This document shows positions 1 to 10,100 of a stretch of 64,000 bases of DNA, one piece after another. Source of the stretch: Zingiber officinale (taxonomy: Eukaryota; Streptophyta; Magnoliopsida; Zingiberales; Zingiberaceae); assembly GCF_018446385.1 (NCBI RefSeq), contig NW_024589864.1, forward strand, positions 169,311 through 233,310. The letters run 5' to 3'. Position numbers and translations under genes: made by a program. Position 1 is the stretch's first letter. Each line of letters opens with the position of its first letter. Under the pieces are notes generated by a model. That model made no database searches. It was given only the letters and a program-made list of their open reading frames with translations, and was not told where the DNA came from.

Positions 1-83
1 TCCCAAGCTTCGGCGAAAGATACATTTCCACTGTTCTTTTCCATTCGATACATGAGGAAGTCAGGAAGATGCGGAAGAAGTGA
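1..83 (+). CDS. Cysteine synthase (O-acetylserine (thiol)lyase), 3' end only
   Basis: The frame starting at base 3 is open to a TGA at 81-83 and encodes about 26 residues beginning PSFGERYISTVLF and ending in a basic Lys-rich tail. The motif FPSFGERYLS followed by VLF and a charged helix is the C-terminus of plant O-acetylserine (thiol)lyases, PLP enzymes that make cysteine from O-acetylserine and sulfide. Only the last exon is in the window, so the isoform (cytosolic, plastid, mitochondrial, or the related beta-cyanoalanine synthase) cannot be told. No active-site residue is visible. The recognition rests on one short motif. Confidence 0.72.
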   Translation, partial: PSFGERYISTVLFHSIHEEVRKMRKK

Positions 84-1051
84 TATTTGCTCTCCTGGAG
101 GAGCCATAACTTCACCATCTCACACAAGCAATTGAAGTTTCAGCCATGCCTTAACGCTGCAAATGATGTAGAAGATCAGCCTCATGCCAATGAAATTGAT
201 TATTGGCGCGGCCAAAGCTGACAGTGCCTCAATTGTACAATTCTAAAGAAGAGGGATTTATGATCGAAGCTTTAGGTTTTAGTACCTGCAACCGTTACCT
301 GATACTCGGTTATAATCTTCCAAGTGTTGCACAACATTTTCATGCATCACTCTTGTCCAATCGATATTGCACTCAAACTATTCTGCCTACGAACAAATGC
401 AATTATCTTTGGTATTATTATTTTATTTGAATGAAAATTTTGATGTTCCACTTCTGTCTTGATTATTCAGTAACCTTGATCATGTGTTATTGTGTTATTA
501 TTTTTATAAATTTAGAATGACATAACAAAGATGTGTATCAACTGCTACTGAAAAACTGTGTTTATTTCTTCTTTAAATAATGCACCAAAATCTTGGAAAC
601 TTGGCTTGGTTCATAAATGATTCAGCCAGTCCAAAGGTTCTTTCAGGTAAGGAAATAACACCAGCTTAGTATAGCAGATTCTTCTAAAGTCAGAACTTCC
701 AAAAACCTACTAGCCAATCCTCATCACATCGGTTATATAAGTGGCCAAAAATGATTTGCTTGTTCCCAACGTTCCCGTCAATTCATCTCTCGGCTACACG
801 TGATCATTGTCGAAGCTGCCAATTTAAGACGGCAAGCTTTCCAATTTGATCTAGCCGCCCTGCTTAGAGTTGCCATTTCATAGTTGTGAGTGGACTTACG
901 TTGGGCTTATATCGTCATGTTCTGCTCGTCGTTACACTATGGAAACTTGTCCAAGCTATCTTTCATCTCATAATCAAAGTCAGCATCGGCAATTTGAAGA
1001 GAAACTGAAACACCATTTATCTTTCGAGCCAATAACTTTGCGTAAAACGAC
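84..1051. other. Intergenic region between two convergent gene ends
   Basis: This holds the presumed 3' UTR of the cysteine synthase and the 3' flank of the minus-strand PPR gene. The 3' flank is AT-rich, as expected for a terminator region. Short open frames here, including one at 144-221, have no recognisable protein features. No repeat with clear ends was seen. Confidence 0.5.
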
Positions 1052-2815
1052 TCAGGCAATAACTTTTTGCTTAGTCGCCCGAGGGAGCTCAGTAGCAGTC
1101 GGCTTATGTGCCAAGTTAATAACTTCAATAGAGCTACAACCAGGTACCTTCTGCACTTCACTGCATTCCATCTTTCCTCTTACATCAGTTGCATCGCACC
1201 ATCGGTTTGCCATGGCATAGGTGTTCGACAAAAGAACATAATTTCCACTATTGTTTGGATCCAATTCGTTAAGCTTCTCCATAGCAATCTCAGCCAAATC
1301 CACATTACCGTGTGTGCAGCACGCTGCAAGCAATGTTCTCCAAACGATCGGATCAGGAGTGAATGGCATTTCCTTGATGAAATTGTATGCCTTGTTCAAT
1401 TCACCGGAACGACTAAGAAGACCGACCACACATCCATAGTGTTTCATCTGCGGTTCCAGCCCAAAATCTTTCTTCATGCAGTCAAAGTATTCGAGACCTT
1501 TCTCAACCAATCCACTGTGAGCACAAGCAACTAAGATAGCGAGAAAAGAGCCATCATCAGGCCGGAATCCTTCGCTCAACATGTCAGAAAATACTCGCAG
1601 CACTCTATCAGCATAGCCATTTGTCGCAAGTCCCAACATAATTATATTCCATGACATCGTGTCTCTTTTATCCATCCCCTTAAAGACTTCGAATGCATCC
1701 ATGATAGATCCACATTTCGCATACATATCAATAAGAGAGTTCGCCGCATAGATATCAACCCTTATATTGTTCTTCCTCATGTAGTCATGAAGCCACCTAC
1801 CTAGATCGAGCATACCAAGATGTGCACACGCAGAGAGAACACTAGCAATGACAACCTCATCCGGTCGAATGTTATCCTTCTGCATCTGCCGAAAGAGTGA
1901 TAAAGCTTTCGAAAAGTGGTTCGCTTGCGAGTACCCTGTTATCATTGAACTCCAAGATATCAAATCCCTCTCAGGAATAGTGTCGAACATCCTTCTCGCG
2001 GAAACTAAATCGCCGGCTTTAGCATAAGTTGTGATCATAGCATTTAGAGTGACTATGTTATGGTTCGTCATTTCTTCAAACACCCTTCGAGCATGTTCGA
2101 CCATCCCCCGTCGACCATAATAATCGATCAAAGTATTTCCCAAATAGACATCCACCTCTATGTCGTTCTCTCTTATGTACTCGACCATGGATTCAGCCAA
2201 GTCCCAAGCTCCCAAGTGAGTACAAGCAGAGACAACCTTCACCATGGTGACCTTGTCGGCCTTGATGCCCTGCATTCGCATCGATTCAAACAGATGCAGT
2301 GCGGCTCTCAGGCGACCGTGCTGGCTGCACGCACAAATCAGTGAGTTCCAGGAAACCAAATTTCTCTCCGGCATTTCGTCGAACACCTTGCTCGCGAGCG
2401 ACACGTCCCCGCACGCCGAGTACATATGGATCAGTGAATTGGAGACGAAAATGTCGGAAGGGAATCCGAACTTGAGGCAATCGGCGTGTATCTGGCTCCC
2501 TTCCCCGGCAGCTGGGACTCTTGCGCAGGCCTTGAGTGCGAAAGGGAAGGTCATGTGATCGATCGGGACGCCCTGTCGCCGCATCCGACCGTAGAAGGCG
2601 ACGGCGGTCCCGGGAGCGTCGCTCTGCGCGAAACCCCGGATCATGGTGTTCCAGAGGAAGGTGTTCGGCGCTTGGATTCGGTCGAAGAGGCGGAGGGCGA
2701 GGGGAAGGTGAGGCGGGGAGAGGGCGTAGGAGAGGAGTACCTTGGAGACGAGATGGGAGTGCCCGTACGAGCCGGTGACGGTGAGGTGGCCGTGGAGCTT
2801 CCTGCTGGCTTCCAT
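1052..2815 (-). CDS. Pentatricopeptide repeat protein, PLS class, E subgroup
   Basis: A single intronless frame of 587 residues. It is filled with PPR motifs of alternating P, L and S length, recognisable by phrases such as NTMIRGFAQ, NSLIHMYSACG, ISWSSMITGYSQ, NSLIDMYAKCG and VVGLLSRSGELNKAYNFI. I count roughly a dozen motifs from about residue 20 to 530. It ends in an E-type region (VPGCSSIEV) and stops without a DYW deaminase domain. Members of this family bind organelle RNA and usually specify a C-to-U editing or processing site. There is no intron, as is normal. Met at 2815 is the first ATG after an in-frame stop upstream, and no strong organelle transit peptide is obvious. The E region looks short after SSIEV, so some C-terminal sequence may have been lost. 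The target RNA cannot be deduced here. It is divergent from the SKS gene, 626 bp away. Confidence 0.93.
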   Translation of the reverse strand: MEASRKLHGHLTVTGSYGHSHLVSKVLLSYALSPPHLPLALRLFDRIQAPNTFLWNTMIRGFAQSDAPGTAVAFYGRMRRQGVPIDHMTFPFALKACARVPAAGEGSQIHADCLKFGFPSDIFVSNSLIHMYSACGDVSLASKVFDEMPERNLVSWNSLICACSQHGRLRAALHLFESMRMQGIKADKVTMVKVVSACTHLGAWDLAESMVEYIRENDIEVDVYLGNTLIDYYGRRGMVEHARRVFEEMTNHNIVTLNAMITTYAKAGDLVSARRMFDTIPERDLISWSSMITGYSQANHFSKALSLFRQMQKDNIRPDEVVIASVLSACAHLGMLDLGRWLHDYMRKNNIRVDIYAANSLIDMYAKCGSIMDAFEVFKGMDKRDTMSWNIIMLGLATNGYADRVLRVFSDMLSEGFRPDDGSFLAILVACAHSGLVEKGLEYFDCMKKDFGLEPQMKHYGCVVGLLSRSGELNKAYNFIKEMPFTPDPIVWRTLLAACCTHGNVDLAEIAMEKLNELDPNNSGNYVLLSNTYAMANRWCDATDVRGKMECSEVQKVPGCSSIEVINLAHKPTATELPRATKQKVIA

Positions 2816-3260
2816 GGGCGGCGCTGCTGCTCTGAGAGGAGGCGAGCATGGGGCGTCGACCTAAAACTTCCCACAAGCCATTTCCGTTCTCGCCTCCGTC
2901 GAGGTCGGCGATGGCTGCTTCCGTTCCATGGTTTGAACTTGAAGAAGGCCGGCAGAGTATTCGACGGAATGCCCCCAGGAAGGGAATGGTTTAAGAGGAA
3001 AATCCTACTTCACTCCTTCAGAGTTTATTCTTTTACAAAACACTCCCTTCGCCTCTCCCCTGAACTAGGGGTGTCTTGACCTAGTACTAACACGAAGGGA
3101 TCTCGACCGATGAGTCTAAGAGGAATCGATCACAACCGTTGATCTATCGAGGGGAGGAAGAAACAGATGAGAAGAGGAAGAAGAGGAGAACCACCCGAAG
3201 TTGGGGCGATCGGCAAGCTCCACCACCCACAAGACCAGTCCAATGAACAATGCCATGGAC

Positions 3261-3267
3261 TATAAAA
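3261..3267 (+). promoter_or_regulatory. TATA box of the SKS gene
   Basis: The motif TATAAAA lies about 180 bp before the chosen ATG at 3442. It is in the 626-bp gap shared with the divergent PPR gene. Spacing predicts transcription starting near 3290-3300. Confidence 0.6.
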
Positions 3268-3441
3268 CCACCAACACCTCGCTCCTTCAAATGGAAGCTC
3301 TCCCTCCTCCGATCGCGACACACTCAGACTTGGGAGATCTTCGATGGCCACCCGCTAAATTCTCCCTTCTAATTTACCCCAAAAATTACCTCTCTTGTTC
3401 TTAAATTTTCCTGGTTGATAAAAAAAAAAGGAAGAAGGAGA

Positions 3442-5250
3442 ATGTGGAATTCTGTTGTTGTCCTGTTGATCGCCGCCGCAGCGTTGTTCTTGGCCGTCGG
3501 CGCTGAGGACCCGTACCTTTTCTTCACGTGGAAGGTCTCCTACGGCACTGCTGCTCCGTTGGGCGTCCCCCAGCGAGTGATCCTCGTCGACGGCCAGTTC
3601 CCCGGCCCGAACATCAACTCCACCACCAACAACAACATCGTCATCAATGTCTTCAACGAGCTCGACGAGCCCTTCCTCTTCTCCTGGTACAAAAATGGAA
3701 GCTTTTGCAGGTTTTGATGGTGGTTTTGATAATGCCGTTGATTTGCAGGAACGGGATTCAGCAGAGGAAGAACTCGTGGCAGGATGGAGTGGCCGGAACC
3801 AACTGCCCCATCGCGCCGGGGAAGAACTTCACTTACCATTTTCAGGTGAAGGACCAGATCGGTAGCTTCTACTACTTCCCCTCGCTGGGGATGCAGAAGG
3901 CTGTCGGCGGCTTCGGCGGCCTCCGCGTGAACAGCCGCCTGCTCATCCCTGTTCCGTTCGACCCCCCGGCCGATGACTTCACCTTCCTCATCAACGACTG
4001 GTACGCCAAGGATCACAAGAGCCTCGCCAACGCCCTCGACGGCGGCCGCGGCATCGGGGTTCCCGTCGGCGTCCTCATCAACGGGAAGAACAGGGGAGAC
4101 TCGCCCCTGTTCACGATGGAGGCCGGGAAAGTGTACCGGTACAGAGTCTGCAACACCGGCACCAAGGCCTCCCTCAACTTCCGCATCCAAGGCCACGTCT
4201 TGAAGCTGGTGGAGATGGAGGGATCGCACACGGTGCAGAACGACTACGCCTCCCTCGACCTCCACCTCGGCCAGTGCCTCTCGGTGCTCGTCGAGGCCGA
4301 CCAGGCCCCCGCCGACTACTACGTCGTGGCATCCTCCAGGTTCCTCAAGAAGGAGCTCACCGCAACGGCGATCGTACGCTACGCGGGCTCCAACGGGGCG
4401 CCGCCGGCGCCGGAGGCGCTCCCCAAGGCGCCCGTCGGCTGGGCATGGTCGCTCAACCAATGGAGGTCGTTCCGGTGGAACCTCACCGCCAGCGCCGCCC
4501 GCCCCAATCCTCAGGGCTCCTACCACTACGGCTCCATCGACATCGCCCGCACCATCCGCCTCTCCAGCTCCCGCGCCGCCGCCGCCACCAGCAAGAAGCG
4601 CTTCGCGCTCAACGGCGTCTCCCACGTCGACTCCGCGACGCCGCTTAAACTCGCCGAGTACTTCTCCGTCGACGGAGTCTTCAAGTACAACCTGATCGGC
4701 GACGTGCCGCCGCCTCCGGCGTCGAGCCCGACCACTCTCGCCCCCAACGTGATCAAGATCGAGCACAGGTCGTTCGTGGAGATCATCCTCGAGAATCCAG
4801 AGAAGAGCATGCAGGCCTACCACTTGGACGGCTACGCCTTCTTCCTCGTAGGGTGAGTCCTACCCTCCATTTGTTCCCCCCTTCTCTGCGGCATTTCGCC
4901 GAACAAGCGGTGCGCGCGACGCTGATTTAGGGCAAACTCGAACCTCGAGCAGGATGGGGCCAGGGAAGTGGTCGGAGGCGAGCAGGAAGCACTACAACCT
5001 GATGGACGCCGTCAGCAAGCACTCGGTGCAGGTGTTCCCGGGGTCTTGGTCGGCGATCATGGCGTCGTTCGACAACGTGGGGATGTGGAACCTGAGGTCG
5101 GAGGTGTGGGAGCGGCGCTACCTGGGGCAGCAGCTCTACATCAGCATTGGAAACCTGGAGGAGTCGCTGAGGGACGAGTACAACGTACCGGAGAACGCCA
5201 TCATCTGCGGCGGCGCTGTCGGCCGCCTCCTGCCGGCCCTCTACACTTGA
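3442..5250 (+). CDS. SKU5-similar (SKS) multicopper-oxidase-like secreted protein
   Basis: Three exons: 3442-3686, 3749-4852 and 4953-5250. All introns are GT-AG and frames join exactly to give 548 residues, the usual SKS length. Residues 1-21 form a signal peptide (hydrophobic, ending VGA before EDPY). Three cupredoxin domains follow, with family signatures EDPYLFFTWKVSY, NSWQDGVAGTNCPI, FQVKDQIGSFYYFPSL, YHLDGYAFF and WNLRSEVW. The copper ligands of true oxidases are gone: the WHG-type histidine is replaced (WNGIQQRKN), and there is no HCHIxxH loop at the end. This is a family trait, so the protein is probably not a laccase or ascorbate oxidase but an apoplastic protein linked to cell-wall expansion, as known for Arabidopsis SKU5. 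No GPI-anchor hydrophobic tail is seen; it ends RLLPALYT. The GTG and TTG starts further upstream lack support; the ATG at 3442 gives the clean signal peptide. The exon 2 region is very GC-rich. Confidence 0.93.
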
Positions 5251-7100
5251 TTCGTCGACGATAGCAACCTCCTTATTGAAGTAACGCTTATTATGCTTTT
5301 CCTGGTTAATCAGCACGTGCGTGTAACGTGTGTTCCGCGCACATGCGAAATTCTTAAAAATGAAAGAATTCTTTTATTTAAAAATTGGATTTTATATTAT
5401 ATATATGTGGTAATTTATTATTTAAGCCTAAAGGAAAAAATCATTAATTATTTAGTGATAAAAAATATTAAACTAAAAGAAATATGAAGAAAATAATACA
5501 TTAAATAATTATCTCTTCTTTTTATTTAAACCCAACCATAAAATAATAGTCATTAATTGTAATAAATAGAAATTAATATAGTTAGGTTCATCGATTTGTT
5601 AAATATATATAGAAATAATGAATGTTATTCTGAAAATGTGAATGATGGTAAAAGATAAATACATTCATTTCCAATATTTTTGTCGATTTGTTCCAAGACT
5701 AATACGAAGAAGATAAATTATGGACGACTATTAATTTTTAGAATAATGACTAACACATAAAAAAGATATTTATCTTAATTTTATCGAGATTCGAATCTCA
5801 AATTTTAAACAGTACACCAAGGAAGCAAAACTTAAGACGCTTAAATCACTTAACATGCCCACCCCCACCACCAACTAAAGTAGGTTTCTTGACTTGACTT
5901 AATCAAACTATCCTATTCGCTCACCCCATTAACTTGAGTATACAGAAAAGGATTGCGGGTGAATGAAAAATAAAAGAGTGAGGTTTTTTTTTAAAATAAA
6001 TATTTATATTTTTCACTAACTAAAAGAATTATTAGTCATAATTTTTTATAGCATAAACAAAAGATTGAGTTAGACTTGATTTTTTTTTATTATTGTAAAA
6101 GAAACTTGAATGCATATTCTTAAAAAAAACAAGAAATCTCACTTGAGCTCGTTGATTTATCTAATAATCTAGCTTTAATTCAATCGATTCCAGCTTTATT
6201 TGGTTACTATTTTGTGATGTTTCACCTCTTCCTCTCCTTTAAGTTGTTCACAGTGAACAACAATGTTTCACACCTCTTCCTCTCCTTTAAGTTGTTCACA
6301 GTGAACAACAAAACATCAAAACCAAGCACATCTCTATGAACAAGTATTATAAATCATCTCTATATTTGATCGATTAATTAAACTAGTTTTTAGTTAGAAT
6401 ATTCATGCATATCGAACATGAAATTTACGACGACGAAGCTTATCGAAGAAAGCTAAGTAACTTCAAGAATGCCATCCATCGAACTGCAAGTAATTTACAA
6501 GTGAAACAGATACACGAGTGGCAGGTCCAAAATTGCAAGTTTGAGACAAATACTAGAACTTTTAAATACAAAATGACATTAAGTTTGTCAAGAATGGAAA
6601 ACCTTGGCTAGTGTAGCACTAATAACAAATAATTGCTAATGGGAGATGGCAAAATATACCCTCATTACGGTAATAAGCAATAAGGGTTAGCGTAGCAATA
6701 GGGGGCGAAAAAGAATTGATCTGCATTGGTCAAAACTCGGCGACAATCCATTTTAGAAGTGCCAACCTACTACTTCAGACTATATGACAAATGAATGACA
6801 AGCAACCGGCTAACACAATCTTACCTGAAACATGCTTTACAAGACCTATGCTTGCAGCTTACTTCCCTGTAAATTTTGAGGTCAAGAATTATTGAAGAAA
6901 CCAGATGCTTTTCTTGCATCGCGTCGTCATCCGAGTGTTCCTGAACCAGAAGATGGAAGAAACTCCTTTTCCAATTCTTATTGGTTGACTCTTGACAGTG
7001 AAGTATCAGTTGATGGCTCAGCAGCAAATTGACAAAAATGCAGGCAAGTTTTGGTTCCTCCTCTTCGATTCAAATCCAATACTTGAGTCTGCGACTAAAG
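5251..7100. other. AT-rich intergenic region, nothing coding seen
   Basis: This separates the 3' ends of the SKS gene and the minus-strand GAUT7-like gene. It is strongly AT-rich with short A and T runs. The segment at about 5760-5850 contains a tRNA-like phrase (GATTCGAATCTC) suggestive of a degraded SINE, but no ends or duplication could be placed. A duplicated palindromic unit lies at 6218-6311. Confidence 0.5.
6218..6311. repeat. Two direct copies of a 45-48 bp unit containing a palindrome
   Basis: The unit runs from TGTTTCAC to ACAACAA and occurs at 6218-6262 and 6264-6311. The copies differ only by a 2-base indel. Each copy includes GTTGTTCACAGTGAACAAC, a perfect palindrome apart from the central base. 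It lies in the 3' flank of the GAUT7-like gene. Confidence 0.85.
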
Positions 7101-10100
7101 CTATGGGTTGACATTGCATTCTTCCATATATCGCTCATCTCGTGTAAGGTACTTCTTCCAGTATATCTTGTACTTGGGAATGGCTAAATCAAGCCAAGGC
7201 TTCATGTTGCCATTGTAATGCAAAGCGGCTGCATTCTTTAAGGAGTCTTCAGAGACTTCATAATCATGGCCAAGCCCTTGCTGAACTAAAGTATTGTCGA
7301 GAGTATATATATGACCGTGAAATGCAAGTAAATTTGCTGGAAGTGCAGCAGCTCTCCATTGTACCTCATTTTCTTGTTTCAACTGCCATAGGCAATGAAA
7401 GAGAAAAAAAAACATTAAGCATATACATTCTGAATTGTGTAAAGGTAACCAAGGAATCACTTGAAACTAAAATCTCTGATGTTCAGTAAAAATTCTTATC
7501 GACTATGGAAACTGGAATAGTTATTGATATTTACACATAACAACGTCTAATCCTTGGCAATTACCTGATTGACAATCTTTTCATAAACTCCAGTAATATC
7601 AAGTTCTCTCCATTTCTCCAAATCAACTATGTTTATGCCAGACATCCAGGCACAATCGTTACTGTCATACATAGTGGTGCCCAAATATGACTTGAGATGA
7701 CCCAATTTTACTCCACAAAATTCAGTAGCGCCAATTACTTTGCCACCCAAATCAAGATTCCACAAAAAGGATATGTCTTTTTGAACAATCACATCATCAT
7801 CCAAAAGAACTACCTTCTTTAGATCTTTAAACATATCAGCAAGAAGAAAGTGGGAATGGCCAAACACGGAGAGATATTTAGTTCCCATCTGCAATGGGCT
7901 TCGTTGAGAAATAGTGTGACTAGAGATGCGGAACTCCTCTGACATTGACATCTCTCCCAAGTCTAAGTTGGAAATATGATTAGACTTGAGCTCATCAAAA
8001 TTCAGAATGTCAATGGTTGCATTTCCATAAGAGTGTCTGACAAACCAGTGTTTCATAGAGTAAAAATTCTGTTTATCGGTTAGCACATGGAAAACCATTC
8101 TATCAGATTCCTGCAATACAAAGGGGAGGAGTCATTAAAACTGATGAGAAAAGTCTTCAGAGAATCATAGAAGAACAGGATTAGAGTGTCAAACCTCAGA
8201 ATTCAATACAGTAGAGTTGATAGTGACTGATAATGCTAGTATATTTTTTGAGAATATAAGATAGTGTTGATAGCTTGGATTGTCAATTTCAGAAACAGAT
8301 ATACGATCCATAATAGATGCAGGAGATTTAAAGAACTCTACTGTCAATCTCATTAAAAGACAATGAAAAGTTTTGGACATGGTCTGGACACCAAGCTGAT
8401 ATAAAAAAGCACTTTGTTTCATATGGAACTGAGCTTCATCTTCTGTCAGATCAAGTATCTGTCTTAGTTTCCTATCAATATTAGTGCAATCAATGGGGCA
8501 CGACTTGGCTTCTGCAATGATCTTGTCCATATTTGAAATCTTCTTACCTACACTGGAAAGAGAACATGTTAATCATTTGTGACAAAAAAAGAGGAAGGAA
8601 ATGTAATATTTTAATAAGAGTTTCAATGGATTGATCTTATGAAAGACAAAAATGGAATATTCGGTTTCATGTGAATCCATACAAGCCATATATTAGAACA
8701 ACAGAGCATCACAATCATTCTATTTGCAAAATGTTTTACTTCAAGTTCTAATAGTTAACTTTCATCATTTGACTTTCTACTATCTAGTTAAATGCTCTAT
8801 AAAGCATTAACATTGTGATGCCAAGCTTGGTTTTGAGGCTCAATTTATTCTCAAAATCATTGATTTCTCATGACAACAGAAGCATCCCATCAGAAGATCA
8901 ACTAAACTATGAATTAAGCTTGTTTCTTTGTCCAATGAAAGAGCATGAGCTCTTAATTATCATTCCATATCAAATCCAATGGCAATCCCTGAGTTTTTTT
9001 TTTTCAAAAACATAAATAAACAAGTAGAGGAAACAAAAATAGCCCTACACATGGTGCCAGTTTTGTTTGGGTCCTTTTTACCTTTTTTTTCTGCTTCAAC
9101 TATATCCGTCAACTTTCAAATTTATGCCATTTTAGCCAATCAATTATTATTTATTTGATGGCAAGCAGAAGAACGGCTAACTAGAATACTTGGTTAACGG
9201 ACATGTTTACTTGAATGGAAGGGAAAGGGGACAGGAAAAGAGAGGAAAAACTATGTTTGCTTGAATCCAAAGAAAGAAAGAGGTGTACTCATTCATTTCA
9301 TTCACTCGGAGAAAGTATGGTAATCATGGTATTCGATTATTCATTCCACAAAGATATTCACACCAAGATCACACAGAGAAGAAAAATGCTGCTAATTGAG
9401 AGGACAAGCAAAACCACACTAAAGAAGCCGATAGTGCCATCAAATTACCACATTAACCAATCACCTGATGAAATTCTAATCCTCTCCGTGCCTATCTGAG
9501 ATGCCCACCATCAGCACCACACTCTCCACTAATGGAAGAAGATATTTCCTCCAGACAACATGTCTCGACAAACAATTGGGTGGCATTGGCGAAGGTAAGC
9601 AACAATCGAAAAGCTGAGGCCGTGAACTTAGCTTCTTCCTCAAAAGCTAAAAGATTTACAAAATCTCTTCTCCAGTTTTTGGGTAAAACTTCGACGACAA
9701 TAGGGAAAAATGAGTTCATGGTCAACATCCTTGGACATAGCACAAGGTTATGTGCCTCAGTTGGTGATTTTACAACAAAGGACAAGAGGAAGAAGTATAA
9801 AATTTCATTCAATATATGAATAATATCTTGAATAATAGATTCAGGCACCTTATATAGGATTCTACAACCTAAATAATTATAGCAAGTCTAACTAGGACAT
9901 ATTAATATGAATAATTTGGAAAGATACAGAAAAATAAATATAATATTAACTCGGACTTCAAAATCAATATATTTTATTTGGACCGCCTTATTTATCTTGC
10001 ATTGCCTTCCCTGTTCTCTTCCTCACCTTCTTCAAAGTCCCTCTTCACTAACTCTTTCAACTGCCTCCTTCCTTTTGTAACTCTTCTTATTTAAATATAC

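Noticed and set aside
144-221. Open frame ending WRGQS near the left edge
   Set aside because: Looks like a C-terminus at first sight, but the cysteine synthase stop at 81-83 is in the same frame and there is no support for a separate exon.
2286-2876. 196-residue minus-strand frame overlapping the PPR start
   Set aside because: A shifted frame of the PPR gene, Arg/Pro-rich, no motif; the PPR frame continues intact through the same bases.
3540-4823. 427-residue open frame on the minus strand
   Set aside because: It is the antisense shadow of the GC-rich SKS exon 2; composition is Arg/Gly/Val-rich with no domain, and the plus strand has a clear family match.
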